Shown here piece by piece: positions 25,082 through 34,544 of a stretch of 64,000 bases of DNA. The translations under genes and the position numbers were made by a program. The stretch comes from HKCCE3408 sp039191215 (GTDB lineage Bacteria > Pseudomonadota > Alphaproteobacteria > Rhodobacterales > Rhodobacteraceae): the NCBI GenBank assembly GCA_039191215.1, contig JBCCXT010000012.1, positions 1-64,000 of the forward strand, given 5' to 3'. The first letter of the stretch is position 1. Every line of letters starts with the position of its first letter. A model generated the notes under the pieces. The model was not told where the DNA came from and ran no database searches. It saw nothing but the letters and a program-made list of their open reading frames with translations.

Positions 25082-25855
25082 CCGGCGCCAGAACAGGCTC
25101 AAGTCGCGGCTAATCGGCGCCTCATCAAGCCGCCCCTCAGGCACGGCGGCGTGATCAGCTCTTGCACGTGCCAGCACGCCGCGGGCGCGCCACGCCGCAA
25201 GCTCAGCGATGCGCTGCAGGCGGGTGGCCTTGGCGCGTCCCTGGCGCAAGGCGCGCAGCATTTCGTCCAGGAGGTCGTTGAATTCTCGCCCCGTCATCTC
25301 CGGCAGGGGATTGATGCCACGGGCGACAAATTCAGGGACCGCCAGCAGGTAGTTCGCCAGGCCCTGCGCGCAACCGATACCGATGCTGCGCGCCCGCGCC
25401 ACTGCGTCCCCATGCAAGTCGCGGCCACGGCCCTCTTCGCGTGCTAGCGCGCGGGTAACGGCCCATAGCAGCGCCCCAGAGGTATCGCTGAGATAGCCGC
25501 GCCACGCATCAACAGAGCCGATGGGCACACGCTGCGCATCGCGGCGGCGGGCCGCGACGTTGCATTGCAAAAGGCTTACGTCATCTGGCAGGAGGACCTT
25601 TGCAAGTGGAGACGCGACCTCGTGCCGACGTACCTGCCCCCCGGCAGCGATCTCACCCAACGCATCGGCCCACCATTGCAGGCGGATCTCTGCAATCAAC
25701 GGCTCGGCAGAGACCCAAGGCGCCCGCGCAACTTCCACATTGAACGCGTAAAACGGCAGCAATACTGGGCGCGCGGCAAGTGGTGCGGCCATGGCGGCGC
25801 GGAACCGGTCCGGGTCGCCGCGGGCAACCAATTCCGCACAGGCCTGTAAGCTCAC
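25070..25855 (-). CDS. Squalene/phytoene synthase family protein
   Basis: A 261-residue protein of the trans-isoprenyl diphosphate synthase fold (squalene/phytoene synthase Pfam family). Typical pieces are FYAFNVEVARAPWVSAEPLI near the N-terminus and LQWWADAL, then IGCAQGLANYLLAVP. The Asp-rich diphosphate motifs are weak, as in the NDUFAF6-like branch, so carotenoid or squalene synthesis is doubtful. I prefer GTG 25855, four bases after the upstream methyltransferase stop, over ATG 25882, which overlaps it. It is co-transcribed with the methyltransferase gene. Confidence 0.8.
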   Translation of the reverse strand: MSLQACAELVARGDPDRFRAAMAAPLAARPVLLPFYAFNVEVARAPWVSAEPLIAEIRLQWWADALGEIAAGGQVRRHEVASPLAKVLLPDDVSLLQCNVAARRRDAQRVPIGSVDAWRGYLSDTSGALLWAVTRALAREEGRGRDLHGDAVARARSIGIGCAQGLANYLLAVPEFVARGINPLPEMTGREFNDLLDEMLRALRQGRAKATRLQRIAELAAWRARGVLARARADHAAVPEGRLDEAPISRDLSLFWRRLRL

Positions 25856-25859
25856 CCGA

Positions 25860-26618
25860 TCAGCGCTCCCGCGTTCGCACAACAGACAACAAATAGCCGA
25901 ACTGATCGCGGTGGTTGCGCCAGATTTCGGCTTCTTCAGCGCCCTCGTCTAGCACTTTGGTCAATTCGGCATCGGCTTGCGGGCGCAATTCGGCAATGCG
26001 CCGCTCCATCGGGCCAAAATAGCCCTCCCATGCCGCGTCACTCAAAGGTCGTGACGCGACGGTTTCATAGCCCGCCGCGCGGACACGATCAGCCACGCCG
26101 CCGCGATCAGTCATCGCCGGATATTGCGCCCAAAAGGCCGCCAATTTCGGCGATGGGCTGTCGGTGAGCCAGACCGCTTCCGAAAACGCAACATGACCCC
26201 CAGGTTTTAGCGCTGGGGCCCAGGCCTTTAGACACTCCGTGACACCTTCGAAATAGGCCGCGCCGGCGCACCAAATGAGATCAAAAGGGCCAAGTGCCGA
26301 AGGATCGGGCAGGCCGTCATCTCGCGCGATTAGCCGGCCGCGCTGGATGTTGACGCGGCCATCGCCAGCAAATCGCGCAGCGGCATCCGCGACAAAACCT
26401 GGATGGAGATCAAAGCCCATCACGTGCCCTTGAGGGGCTGCAAACAGAAGCGCCGGGATATCCGCACCAGGCCCGCAAGCAGCATCACAAATCAATCCGT
26501 CGCGCGGCAGAGCGGCCATCTCAGCCGCCCAGGAGACGTCGCCGCGCTCGCCAGGCCCCTCCCGCGGCAGATCGCGATGCAAGATGAAAAACGCTTTATG
26601 TGGCCAGTCGTCATGCAT
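25860..26618 (-). CDS. Class I SAM-dependent methyltransferase
   Basis: A 252-residue cytoplasmic methyltransferase. The SAM-binding motif I is ICDAACGPGADIP near residue 42, motif II GHVMGFDLHPGF, and the motif IV region FDLIWCAGAAYFEGV. The opening PHKAFFILHRDLPREGPGE is typical of a small-molecule methyltransferase subgroup in alphaproteobacteria. The acceptor is unknown. It precedes the phytoene-synthase-like gene with almost no gap. Confidence 0.87.
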   Translation of the reverse strand: MHDDWPHKAFFILHRDLPREGPGERGDVSWAAEMAALPRDGLICDAACGPGADIPALLFAAPQGHVMGFDLHPGFVADAAARFAGDGRVNIQRGRLIARDDGLPDPSALGPFDLIWCAGAAYFEGVTECLKAWAPALKPGGHVAFSEAVWLTDSPSPKLAAFWAQYPAMTDRGGVADRVRAAGYETVASRPLSDAAWEGYFGPMERRIAELRPQADAELTKVLDEGAEEAEIWRNHRDQFGYLLSVVRTRER

Positions 26619-26719
26619 CGCCGCCCCTCAGGTCGCGCGCGCCGGGAGCCGCCCTGCGGCGACGTCGGCAACGAGGGCTGCCCAAGAGGCGGCCCGAGGC
26701 GCCGACACCGTCGATCCGC

Positions 26720-28342
26720 TCACGCCGATGCCACATTGTCGCGGACCAATTTCCATGTGATCGCATCGACCAAGGCTTCAAAACTTGCATCCACGATGTT
26801 TGGGCTTACACCGACCGTCGCCCATCTCCGCCCGCTTGCATCCTCGCTGTCGATTGTGACCCGGGTCTGTGCTTCGGTCCCACCTTCCGTGATACGCACC
26901 TTAAAATCCACCAGCCGGATATCATTGATGGCGGCCTGATAGGGCCCCAGATCCTTTGCCAAAGCCTTCGACAGTGCATTGACCGGGCCACGATCTGTGC
27001 CGACCTCGTCAAAGCTCTCCGAAACCGACAGCATCTTTTGATCACCGATCTGGACGACAATCACCGCCTCAGAAAGATTGACCATCTGGTCGCGCTTGTT
27101 TTTGCGGCGTTCGACCGTGACCTTGTAGCGTTTGACCTCAAAGTAGTGCGGCAGCTCTCCAAGCGCGCGGCGGGCCAAAAGCTCAAAGCTCGCCTGCGCG
27201 GTGTCGAAGCTGTATCCGATCGCCTCACGCGCCTTCACCTCATCGAGGATGGCCGGTAGCGCTGGATGATCCCGTGGCACGTCCAAACCGGCCTCCGCAA
27301 GTCGTTTGCGCAAATTCGACTGACCCGCCTGATTGGACATCGGCACGATGCGCGCATTGCCGACCACGCCCGGATCGACATGTTCGTAGGTCGCCGGATC
27401 CTTCAAAATTGCGCTGGCATGCAGCCCTGCCTTATGCGCAAAAGCGGAACTTCCGACATACGGCGCCTGGCGCTGCGGCACGCGGTTTAGGATATCGTCC
27501 AGCATGCGGCTGGTGCGGGTCAGACTTTCAAGTGCTGCTTGGCTCACGCCGATCTCAAAGCGGCTGGCAAACGGCTCCTTCAACAAAAGCGTCGGCAACA
27601 GCGAGGTCAGGTTGGCATTGCCGCAACGCTCGCCCAATCCGTTCAGCGTGCCTTGGATTTGATGCGCACCGCCCTCAACAGCGGCGAGGCTACCGGCAAC
27701 GGCCGTTTCGGTATCATTATGGGTGTGAATGCCCAGTTTCTCACCGGGAATGCCCGCGGCAATGACCGCGTCAACGGTTTCCGCGATCCGCGCAGGCAAG
27801 GTGCCGCCATTGGTATCGCACAGCACCAGCCAGCGGCAGCCAGCCTCAAGGGCCGCCTGCAGGCAGGCCACTGCATAAGTTGGGTCGGCCGCGTAGCCGT
27901 CGAAAAAATGCTCCGCGTCATAAAGCGCCTCGCGACCCTGCGCCGTCACATGGGCAAAGGAGTTCGAGATGTTGTCGAGATTTTCGTCAAGGCTGACGCC
28001 CAAAGCCGTTTTTACATGAAAAACATGCGATTTCCCAACCAGGCAAATCGCGGGCGTTCCGGCATTTAAAACCGCGGCCAACACATCGTCATTTTCGGCC
28101 GACCGCCCGGAGCGCTTGGTCATGCCAAACGCCGTCATGGTTGCGCGGGTTTGTGGAACGTGGTCAAAAAACGCGCTGTCAGTCGGGTTAGCACCCGGCC
28201 ACCCGCCTTCGATATAGTCGAGCCCCAAATCGTTAAGCGCCTCAGTTATGCGTATCTTTTCAGATGTGGAAAACTGCACGCCTTGTGTCTGTTGGCCATC
28301 ACGCAGCGTGGTATCAAACAGTGAAAGTCGTGTCTTAGTCAT
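26720..28342 (-). CDS. cimA: (R)-citramalate synthase
   Basis: A 540-residue enzyme of the alpha-isopropylmalate/homocitrate synthase family that condenses acetyl-CoA and pyruvate to citramalate, opening a threonine-independent isoleucine route. The HMGL-like TIM barrel (1-280) begins LFDTTLRDGQQTQGVQFS (catalytic Arg-Asp) and includes LGIHTHNDTETAV (metal-binding His) and LNGLGERCGNANL. A LeuA-type allosteric domain covers about 400-530. I start at ATG 28342; the GTG at 28360 adds six residues. It lies downstream of cysS, separated by a hairpin-rich spacer. Confidence 0.93.
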   Translation of the reverse strand: MTKTRLSLFDTTLRDGQQTQGVQFSTSEKIRITEALNDLGLDYIEGGWPGANPTDSAFFDHVPQTRATMTAFGMTKRSGRSAENDDVLAAVLNAGTPAICLVGKSHVFHVKTALGVSLDENLDNISNSFAHVTAQGREALYDAEHFFDGYAADPTYAVACLQAALEAGCRWLVLCDTNGGTLPARIAETVDAVIAAGIPGEKLGIHTHNDTETAVAGSLAAVEGGAHQIQGTLNGLGERCGNANLTSLLPTLLLKEPFASRFEIGVSQAALESLTRTSRMLDDILNRVPQRQAPYVGSSAFAHKAGLHASAILKDPATYEHVDPGVVGNARIVPMSNQAGQSNLRKRLAEAGLDVPRDHPALPAILDEVKAREAIGYSFDTAQASFELLARRALGELPHYFEVKRYKVTVERRKNKRDQMVNLSEAVIVVQIGDQKMLSVSESFDEVGTDRGPVNALSKALAKDLGPYQAAINDIRLVDFKVRITEGGTEAQTRVTIDSEDASGRRWATVGVSPNIVDASFEALVDAITWKLVRDNVASA

Positions 28343-28364
28343 CGACCTGTCTCGCGGCACAAAA

Positions 28365-28433
28365 GCCGGAGCGCCTCCTCGGCTCCCCGCAAGGGGGAGG
28401 CCTCGTCAGCGCTGTCGCCGTACCGGCTCCGGC
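28365..28433. repeat. Palindromic spacer between cysS and cimA
   Basis: Arms GCCGGAGC (28365-28372) and GCTCCGGC (28426-28433) enclose a 53-base GC-rich core that includes CCCGCAAGGGGGAGGCC (28386-28402) followed by TCGTCAGCGC. The core resembles 62768-62796 and the putA repeats. It probably folds in RNA and belongs to a dispersed repeat family. Confidence 0.6.
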
Positions 28434-28473
28434 ACTCAGTTTCTAATCTCCGGCTCGGAATGCAGATGCGCAA

Positions 28474-29829
28474 TTATTGATCCTCCAGTTTCGCTGGATT
28501 GAACCCGTCAGATGGCAGGAGCTCTAATGCGTCTTTGGCCATTCGAACCTCCACACCGGCATCCTTAAGCACAGTTCTTAGTCGGTCAACTTCTGCATAA
28601 TCCTTTGATATCTTGGCCGTTTCCCGCGCCCGACTTAGTGCTTCACGCCATTTCGAAAGATCGACACCCGCGGTCCAGTCATCTGCATCTGCGCGCAGCA
28701 ATCCCAGTAGCCGGGCCGAGCTCAGCAACCGGGCGGCGTCTCCATCTGTCGCCAGCTTGTGCAATTGCGCGATTGCGCCGGGCGTGTTGAGGTCATCACA
28801 AAGCGCGCCGGTGACCGCAGGCGCGGCGCTTGCGGAGGGTTCGATGCCCTCCGTAAGCGCTCGCCATTTGCGCAGCGTGGCCTCAGCAGCCTTTTGTTTC
28901 GTTTCCGTCCAATCCATGGGCTTTCTGTAATGTGTGCCCAAAAACACAAGGCGGATCACCTCCCCCGGAATGCCGCGATCGAGAAGATCGCGTACGGTGA
29001 AGAAGTTGCCCAAGCTTTTGGACATCTTCTTGCCTTCGACCTGCAGCATCTCGTTGTGCAGCCATATCCTGGCAAAGCCGTGGCCAAGCGCACAGCTTTG
29101 CGCGATTTCATTTTCATGGTGCGGAAAGGCCAGATCACTGCCACCACCATGGATGTCGAAGCTGTCACCCAAAAGCTCCCGCGCCATAGCGGAGCACTCG
29201 ATATGCCAGCCCGGCCGCCCGCGGCCCCAGGGGCTGTCCCAACCCGGCAAATCTGCGTCGGACGGCTTCCATAAGACGAAATCCACCGGGTTGCGCTTAT
29301 AGGGCGCAACTTCCACCCGTGCGCCCGCGATCATATCTTCAATCGACCGGCCTGAGAGCGCGCCATAGGCGGCATAACTTTCCACAGCAAAAAGGACATG
29401 GCCTTCAGCCTCATAGGCATGGCCCGCCGAAATTAAAGAGGTGATCATGGCGATCATCTGGCCAACAAAGTCGGTCGCCCTCGGACCGTGCGTCGGCTCC
29501 AATACCCCTAAGGCGGCCATATCATCGAGATACCAGCCAAGGGTCTCGCGCGTAATATCTGAGATGGAGCGGCCGGTCTCGGCCGCACGGCCATTAATCT
29601 TGTCGTCAATGTCGGTGATATTGCGCACATACGTCACCGCGTCCGCGCCGTAGACATGGCGCAGCAGCCGAAACAGCACATCAAAGACAACAGCCGAACG
29701 GGCATTTCCGATATGCGCGCGATCGTAAACAGTCGGCCCGCAGACATACATGGTGGGTCGGCCGGGAATGGCAGGTACAAAGCTTTCGACAGCTTTGCTG
29801 CGCACGTTGCGCAATTGGATCTCGACCAT
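28474..29829 (-). CDS. cysS: Cysteine-tRNA ligase
   Basis: A 451-residue class I aminoacyl-tRNA synthetase charging tRNA-Cys. Signatures include the HIGH-type motif AHIGNARS, KMSKS in EGKKMSKSLGNFF, and zinc ligands in MYVCGPTVYD, GWHIECSAMA and FPHHENEIAQS. Length is typical and the gene intact. I use ATG 29829; the in-frame GTG three bases before it is less likely. It is transcribed towards cimA. Confidence 0.97.
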   Translation of the reverse strand: MVEIQLRNVRSKAVESFVPAIPGRPTMYVCGPTVYDRAHIGNARSAVVFDVLFRLLRHVYGADAVTYVRNITDIDDKINGRAAETGRSISDITRETLGWYLDDMAALGVLEPTHGPRATDFVGQMIAMITSLISAGHAYEAEGHVLFAVESYAAYGALSGRSIEDMIAGARVEVAPYKRNPVDFVLWKPSDADLPGWDSPWGRGRPGWHIECSAMARELLGDSFDIHGGGSDLAFPHHENEIAQSCALGHGFARIWLHNEMLQVEGKKMSKSLGNFFTVRDLLDRGIPGEVIRLVFLGTHYRKPMDWTETKQKAAEATLRKWRALTEGIEPSASAAPAVTGALCDDLNTPGAIAQLHKLATDGDAARLLSSARLLGLLRADADDWTAGVDLSKWREALSRARETAKISKDYAEVDRLRTVLKDAGVEVRMAKDALELLPSDGFNPAKLEDQ

Positions 29830-30487
29830 CACTTTGGCCCTTTCTTACCCGTCATGAAACGCTGCGCGCGGGCGGGCCTATCAGCTTCGTGGGGGAGAGA
29901 AAACAGACGAAAAAGACGGACCCGCTGCAATGTCAGCAGGGAATGCAAATCCGGAAAACGGTTTTCGTTTTTGTCGTCATGGAAGGCCTAATAACCTGAG
30001 CATGCGTCGTATTCAAGGGCGCGGTTGGGTAACACGCGATAGCTGTGCTTCCCAACGCTGCGCAATCGGCGCAAAGCCCGGGGGATGTTTGCGCAGTTCT
30101 TTTGACAAGAATTGCCACTCCTTGCCCGGCGCGGAACCGCTACACGGGTGTGGACCCGAAACCGGGGATTGCACAATCTGGGGATAGATGATTGCCTTTC
30201 TTACCCTCGTGGTGGCGGCGTGTCTTGGTTTCGAAAAAATGTGTGCATCGCCGATCCCAAACACCTTTCCAAGGCGACGCCATATCCGCCTGCATCAGGC
30301 TGGGCTATGGTCCGATGGTCCTCTCTCGACACCCTATGAGTCGCCCTAACGCCTTATCGTCTGCCGCGATCACATTCCCAGCAATCTACACCACGATTTC
30401 GGCCGACATGCGCAACCTTTAGCTGCGGCTCAGTATGCGCCAGATCTGGCCTTGCCGTCGCTCAACGGCCATGCTTGTGTCCTCCGC
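29830..30487. other. Intergenic region with at most a short ORF
   Basis: About 650 bp between the divergent cysS and aminotransferase genes. It must hold both promoters. One short plus-strand frame (30188-30349) starts like a signal peptide. The minus strand has a coding-like stretch at about 30013-30130 (KEWQFLSKELRKHPPGFAPI). Neither is convincing alone; a decayed small gene is possible. Confidence 0.4.
30188..30349 (+). CDS. Possible small secreted protein
   Basis: A 53-codon ORF starting ATG and ending TAA. The first 13 residues (MIAFLTLVVAACL) look like a signal sequence; the rest has two Cys and many Pro/Arg and no known motif. The ribosome site is poor. The +3 frame just downstream continues in a protein-like way (SACIRLGYGPMV), so this may be the frameshifted start of a longer small protein. 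Confidence 0.25.
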   Translation: MIAFLTLVVAACLGFEKMCASPIPNTFPRRRHIRLHQAGLWSDGPLSTPYESP

Positions 30488-31678
30488 ATGCAGGCATCTC
30501 AGCGGATCAGCACCCTAAACACCGATGGCGACGATGGGTGGGGCCTCTACCAAAAGGCGCGCGGTCTAATTGGCCGCGGCATCCGTGTCGCTGAATTGAC
30601 CATCGGCGAACACGATATCGGCACCGACCCGCGGATCCTGTCGGCCATGGCCGATGCCGCCGCGCGCGGCAATACCGGCTACGCCCCAGTGCCCGGCATG
30701 ACCAGCCTGCGCGATGCAATTGCAGCGCGCATAGCCGAGCGGACCGGTCAACCGACAACGCGGGATCATGTCGCGGTCACACCCGGCGGCCAGGCCGGGC
30801 TGTTTGCGGCCCATATAGCCGCCTGTGATCCGGGCGACGGGGCGATGATGATCGATCCCTACTACGCCACCTATCCCGGCACGATCCGGGCGGCCGGGGC
30901 CAAGCCCATTATTGTGCCCGCCCGCCCAGAGGACGGATTTCAACCCCATCCCCGCGCGCTTGACCGCGCGGCCCGATCTCAGGCGCGGAGCCTTTTGATC
31001 AACACGCCGAATAACCCAACGGGCGCGGTCTATACACACGAGACGCTCGAGGCGGTCGCCAATATCGTGACGGCATGGAATATGTGGCTGATCAGCGATG
31101 AGGTCTATGACAGCCAGGTCTGGCGCGGCAGCCATCTGAGCCCGCGGGCGATGCCAGGTATGGTCGACCGAACGCTGGTTGTCGGCTCCCTTTCAAAGAG
31201 CCATGCGATGACCGGATCTCGCTTGGGTTGGGTGGTCGGCCCGGAAGACGCGATTGCCCGGATCCACGACCTTTCGACCGCCACAACCTATGGCGTTGCT
31301 GGTTTCGTCCAGGAGGCCGGCCTTTTCGCCTTGTCCATGGGGTCCGAATTCGAAGCTGAGATCGCCGCCCCGTTCCGGCGGCGCCGTGATTTTCTGCTGC
31401 GGCGGTTGGAGGGCCAGCGTGTATTGAGCGCCGTGCCACCTGATGGCGCAATGTATGTGATGGTGGATGTGCGCGCGACGGGCGTTTCAGGCGCGGAGTT
31501 TGCTGAAGGGTTGCTGGATGTCGAACGCATCGCCGTAATGCCAGGGGCAAGTTTTGGCCGCGCGGCGGCAGGACATGTCCGGGTCGCCCTCACGCTGCCC
31601 GACGACGTCTTTGCCGACGCGATTGACCGCTTGATTGCCTTTGCATCGCGGCTTGCGGCGGCACATCGGGGCGCCTAA
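30488..31678 (+). CDS. PLP-dependent aminotransferase (class I/II)
   Basis: A 396-residue fold-type I aminotransferase. Motifs are GNTGYAPVPGMTSLRDAIA, the cofactor-ring region VTPGGQAGLFAA, NTPNNPTGAVY, ISDEVYD and the PLP lysine in VGSLSKSHAMTGSRLGWVVG. I start at ATG 30488 because the family begins near there (MQASQRISTL). It resembles aspartate/aromatic aminotransferases, but the substrate cannot be fixed. It stands alone and converges on eda. Confidence 0.9.
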   Translation: MQASQRISTLNTDGDDGWGLYQKARGLIGRGIRVAELTIGEHDIGTDPRILSAMADAAARGNTGYAPVPGMTSLRDAIAARIAERTGQPTTRDHVAVTPGGQAGLFAAHIAACDPGDGAMMIDPYYATYPGTIRAAGAKPIIVPARPEDGFQPHPRALDRAARSQARSLLINTPNNPTGAVYTHETLEAVANIVTAWNMWLISDEVYDSQVWRGSHLSPRAMPGMVDRTLVVGSLSKSHAMTGSRLGWVVGPEDAIARIHDLSTATTYGVAGFVQEAGLFALSMGSEFEAEIAAPFRRRRDFLLRRLEGQRVLSAVPPDGAMYVMVDVRATGVSGAEFAEGLLDVERIAVMPGASFGRAAAGHVRVALTLPDDVFADAIDRLIAFASRLAAAHRGA

Positions 31679-31716
31679 GGCTGGGCGACCAAAATCAATA
31701 GCGGCTGCGGAGCTTC

Positions 31717-32364
31717 TCAGGCGCCGACCCTGATTGCCGCCGCCTCACTAGCCAAACTTTCAATGCGGGGCCAATCGCCGTTTGTCACCGCCCCTTGCGG
31801 TGCGACCCAAGAGCCACCTGCACAAACCACATTCGCCAGGCTCAGATAGTCTTTGGCATTTTCCTGGCTGACGCCACCGGTCGGGCAGAACCGCATCTGC
31901 GGGATCGGCGCGCCGATGGCTTTGAGCGCAGGCGCCCCGCCCGATGCCTCGGCCGGAAAGAACTTCGCCAGCGAGAACCCAGCCTCCAAAAGTGCCATCA
32001 CCTCAGATGCCGTGGCCGCGCCAGGAAGCAAGGGCAGGTCTGCCTCTGCGCAGGCCGCGATCAATTGCGGTGTTGCGCCGGGCGAGACGCCAAAGCGCGC
32101 CCCAGCCGCGACGGCTGCTGCAACATCCGCCGGCCCCAGCAACGTGCCCGCGCCGACGACGCCGCCGGGCACATTGGCCATTGCCCTGATCGCCTCAAGC
32201 GCGGCGGGCGTCCGCAAGGTTACTTCCAGCATCGGCAGGCCGCCCGCAACCAGCGCTTGCGCCAAGGGCGCCGCCTGGGCGGCATCCTCGACCACCAAGA
32301 CCGGCACAATCGGCGCGAGCTTGCAGTATTCAAGCGCTGCTTCGGACATCTCAGACGGGTTCAT
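31717..32364 (-). CDS. eda: 2-dehydro-3-deoxy-phosphogluconate aldolase
   Basis: A 215-residue class I aldolase cleaving 2-keto-3-deoxy-6-phosphogluconate to pyruvate and glyceraldehyde 3-phosphate. Signatures are the catalytic Glu region LPMLEVTLRTPAALEAI, VGAGTLL, and the Schiff-base lysine in FSLAKFFPAEASGG; FCPTGGV is the phosphate site. It follows edd by 18 bp, with GAAGAGG as ribosome site, and forms the Entner-Doudoroff pair. Confidence 0.95.
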   Translation of the reverse strand: MNPSEMSEAALEYCKLAPIVPVLVVEDAAQAAPLAQALVAGGLPMLEVTLRTPAALEAIRAMANVPGGVVGAGTLLGPADVAAAVAAGARFGVSPGATPQLIAACAEADLPLLPGAATASEVMALLEAGFSLAKFFPAEASGGAPALKAIGAPIPQMRFCPTGGVSQENAKDYLSLANVVCAGGSWVAPQGAVTNGDWPRIESLASEAAAIRVGA

Positions 32365-32382
32365 AACTCGACCTCTTCACGC

Positions 32383-34188
32383 TTACACAACAACACCGGC
32401 GCCCGCCGTTGCCGGGCCCGCCGCGTTGCGAAAGATTTCAAACATTTCGCGCCCGATCCCGTGATTGTTGGCAGTCAGGTCCGGCGACGCGGGCGCGCGG
32501 GCCTCAACGCCGGGTGCCCGCACTTCTAACCGCCCGGATGCGGCATCGACCAGGATCATATCGCCGTCGCGCAGTTTAGCGATGAGCCCACCGTCCAGCG
32601 CTTCGGGCGCGACATGAATGGCAGACGGCACTTTGCCCGACGCACCCGACATGCGGCCGTCGGTGACCAGAGCCACCCGGTGACCGCGCCCCTGCAACAC
32701 CGACAGGACCGGCGTGAGGCCATGTAATTCCGGCATCCCGTTGGCTTTGGGCCCCTGAAACCGGACGACGACAACAACGTCGCGGTCGAGCGCCCCGGCC
32801 TTAAAGGCGGATTTGACGCTTTCTTGGTCTTCAAAGACGGCGGCGGGCGCCTCAATGACATGGCGACTGGCATCAACAGCGGACACTTTCATGATGCCCA
32901 GCCCCAGATTGCCCTTCAATTCAGCCAGCCCGCCTGTGGCTTGGAATGCGGTCTCGGCTGGCCGTAGGATTTTCTCGTTCAAGCTTTCGCCCGGGCCGTC
33001 TTCATAGGTGATCTGCCCATGCTTCAATTTCGGCTCCTGCGCATAAAGGCGCAGCCCCTGGCCTGCGACCGTTCTGACATCTTCGTGCATCAGCCCGGCA
33101 TCAAGTAGCTCCGCGATCATGTATTGCAGACCGCCGGCGGCGTGAAAATGGTTCACATCAGCCAGACCATTTGGATAGACGCGGGCCATAAGCGGCGTGG
33201 CTGCGGAAAGATCGGCAAAATCGGCGCAAGTCAGCTCCACACCCGCCGCGCGCGCCATGGCGATCAGGTGGATCACCAGATTGGTCGATCCGCCCGTCGC
33301 CATCAGCCCGACGATCCCGTTCACAAATGCGCGCTCATCAAGGATTTGGGCGACAGGCGTGTAATCATTTCCAAGCCCGGTGATCTGGCAGGCCCGCACG
33401 GTCGCGGCATCCGTCAGCGCATCGCGCAGCGGCGTGCCGGGATTGACAAAGCTGGCGCCCGGCAGGTGCAGCCCCATGAACTCCATCAGCATTTGGTTGG
33501 AATTGGCCGTGCCGTAGAATGTGCACGTACCGGGGCCGTGATAGGAAGCCATCTCGGCCTCCATCAACTTGTCGCGCCCGACTTCTCCGGCGGCAAATTG
33601 CTGGCGTATCTTGGCCTTTTCATCGTTAGGCAGCCCCGACACCATAGGACCGGCAGGGACAAACAAACCGGGCAGGTAGCCAAACGTGGCCGCCGCGATA
33701 ACCAGACCGGGCACAATCTTGTCGCAGACGCCAAGATAAAGTGCCGCATCAAAGGTATTGTGGCTAAGCGCCACGCCTGTGGCCAAGGCGATCACGTCGC
33801 GCGAAAATAGGCTCAGCTCCATGCCAACCTGGCCTTGTGTGACGCCATCACACATCGCCGGCACCCCGCCGGCGACCTGGGCCGTCGCCCCGGCCTTGCG
33901 GGCCGCCTCCTTGATCCGATCGGGATAGTCTTTGAACGGCTGATGGGCGCTCAGCATATCATTATACGCCGTGACGATGCCGATGTTTGGCTGACGCTCC
34001 GCGACTAGCTGATCTTTGTCGCCGCCCATGGCGGCATAGGCATGGGCCTGGTTCGAACAGCTTAGATGGGCGCGCCGCGGACCGGCCTCGGCCAGCTGCG
34101 CCATGCGGTCAAGATAGCGGCTGCGGCGGTCTTTCGAGCGTTCCTTGATCCGCTCGGTCACGGAATAGACGGTATTGTCGAGTGGCAT
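32383..34188 (-). CDS. edd: Phosphogluconate dehydratase
   Basis: A 601-residue Fe-S dehydratase of the IlvD/Edd family converting 6-phosphogluconate to KDPG. Cluster-binding cysteines occur in GVPAMCDGVTQGQ and LGVCDKIVPG, and the family segment VTDGRMSGASGKVPSAIHV is near the C-terminus. I choose ATG 34188, with AAGGA seven bases upstream; two earlier in-frame starts are less likely. A 12-bp palindrome 42 bp upstream is a probable operator. Together with glk and the agl genes it routes imported glucose to pyruvate; zwf and pgl are not in the window. Confidence 0.95.
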   Translation of the reverse strand: MPLDNTVYSVTERIKERSKDRRSRYLDRMAQLAEAGPRRAHLSCSNQAHAYAAMGGDKDQLVAERQPNIGIVTAYNDMLSAHQPFKDYPDRIKEAARKAGATAQVAGGVPAMCDGVTQGQVGMELSLFSRDVIALATGVALSHNTFDAALYLGVCDKIVPGLVIAAATFGYLPGLFVPAGPMVSGLPNDEKAKIRQQFAAGEVGRDKLMEAEMASYHGPGTCTFYGTANSNQMLMEFMGLHLPGASFVNPGTPLRDALTDAATVRACQITGLGNDYTPVAQILDERAFVNGIVGLMATGGSTNLVIHLIAMARAAGVELTCADFADLSAATPLMARVYPNGLADVNHFHAAGGLQYMIAELLDAGLMHEDVRTVAGQGLRLYAQEPKLKHGQITYEDGPGESLNEKILRPAETAFQATGGLAELKGNLGLGIMKVSAVDASRHVIEAPAAVFEDQESVKSAFKAGALDRDVVVVVRFQGPKANGMPELHGLTPVLSVLQGRGHRVALVTDGRMSGASGKVPSAIHVAPEALDGGLIAKLRDGDMILVDAASGRLEVRAPGVEARAPASPDLTANNHGIGREMFEIFRNAAGPATAGAGVVV

Positions 34189-34229
34189 AGGCAACATCCT
34201 TCGGCTGCTCTCGATCTGGCACATAGCTC

Positions 34230-34241
34230 GTTAGCGCTAAC
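34230..34241. promoter_or_regulatory. Perfect palindrome upstream of edd, probable LacI-type operator
   Basis: GTTAGCGCTAAC is a perfect 12-bp palindrome with a central CG, the form expected for LacI-family regulators. It lies 42 bp before the edd start. It differs from the AglR-type palindrome near aglE, so another regulator, not in the window, probably acts here. Confidence 0.6.
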
Positions 34242-34544
34242 AGTGCTAGGGGTAATTTTGCAGCTCGCGCCTTTTCGGCCTGAAAAACTTCGGCTCCAAA
34301 CCAGATAGGCGGCCGACAATAAAACCGCACCTGCAAGTCAATCTGACCGTCGGTGGCGCGTGGCTGCAAGGCGTATGGGGCGGTATTTCGCTCAAAATTG
34401 AGCGTTCCAACTCTGGCCATCTTCTGGCCCGGATTACGCCTGCCAAGCCACGAACAAACCCAGACCTGCCCCTTTTTTGAACCGAATGCCGCGTCAGCTT
34501 CGATTTAGGGGCATAGCTGCCAATTCATCTGGGGAGAGACACCC
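34242..34544. other. Intergenic region upstream of edd, no gene seen
   Basis: Together with 34189-34241 this makes a 356-bp gap between divergent genes. Apart from the palindrome and the promoters it must hold, I see nothing; antisense frames here are not convincing. Confidence 0.5.

Noticed and set aside
34109..34420. Minus-strand frame running from upstream of edd into its 5' end
   Set aside because: It is out of frame with edd, crosses the probable operator and start, and has no ribosome site or recognisable motif.
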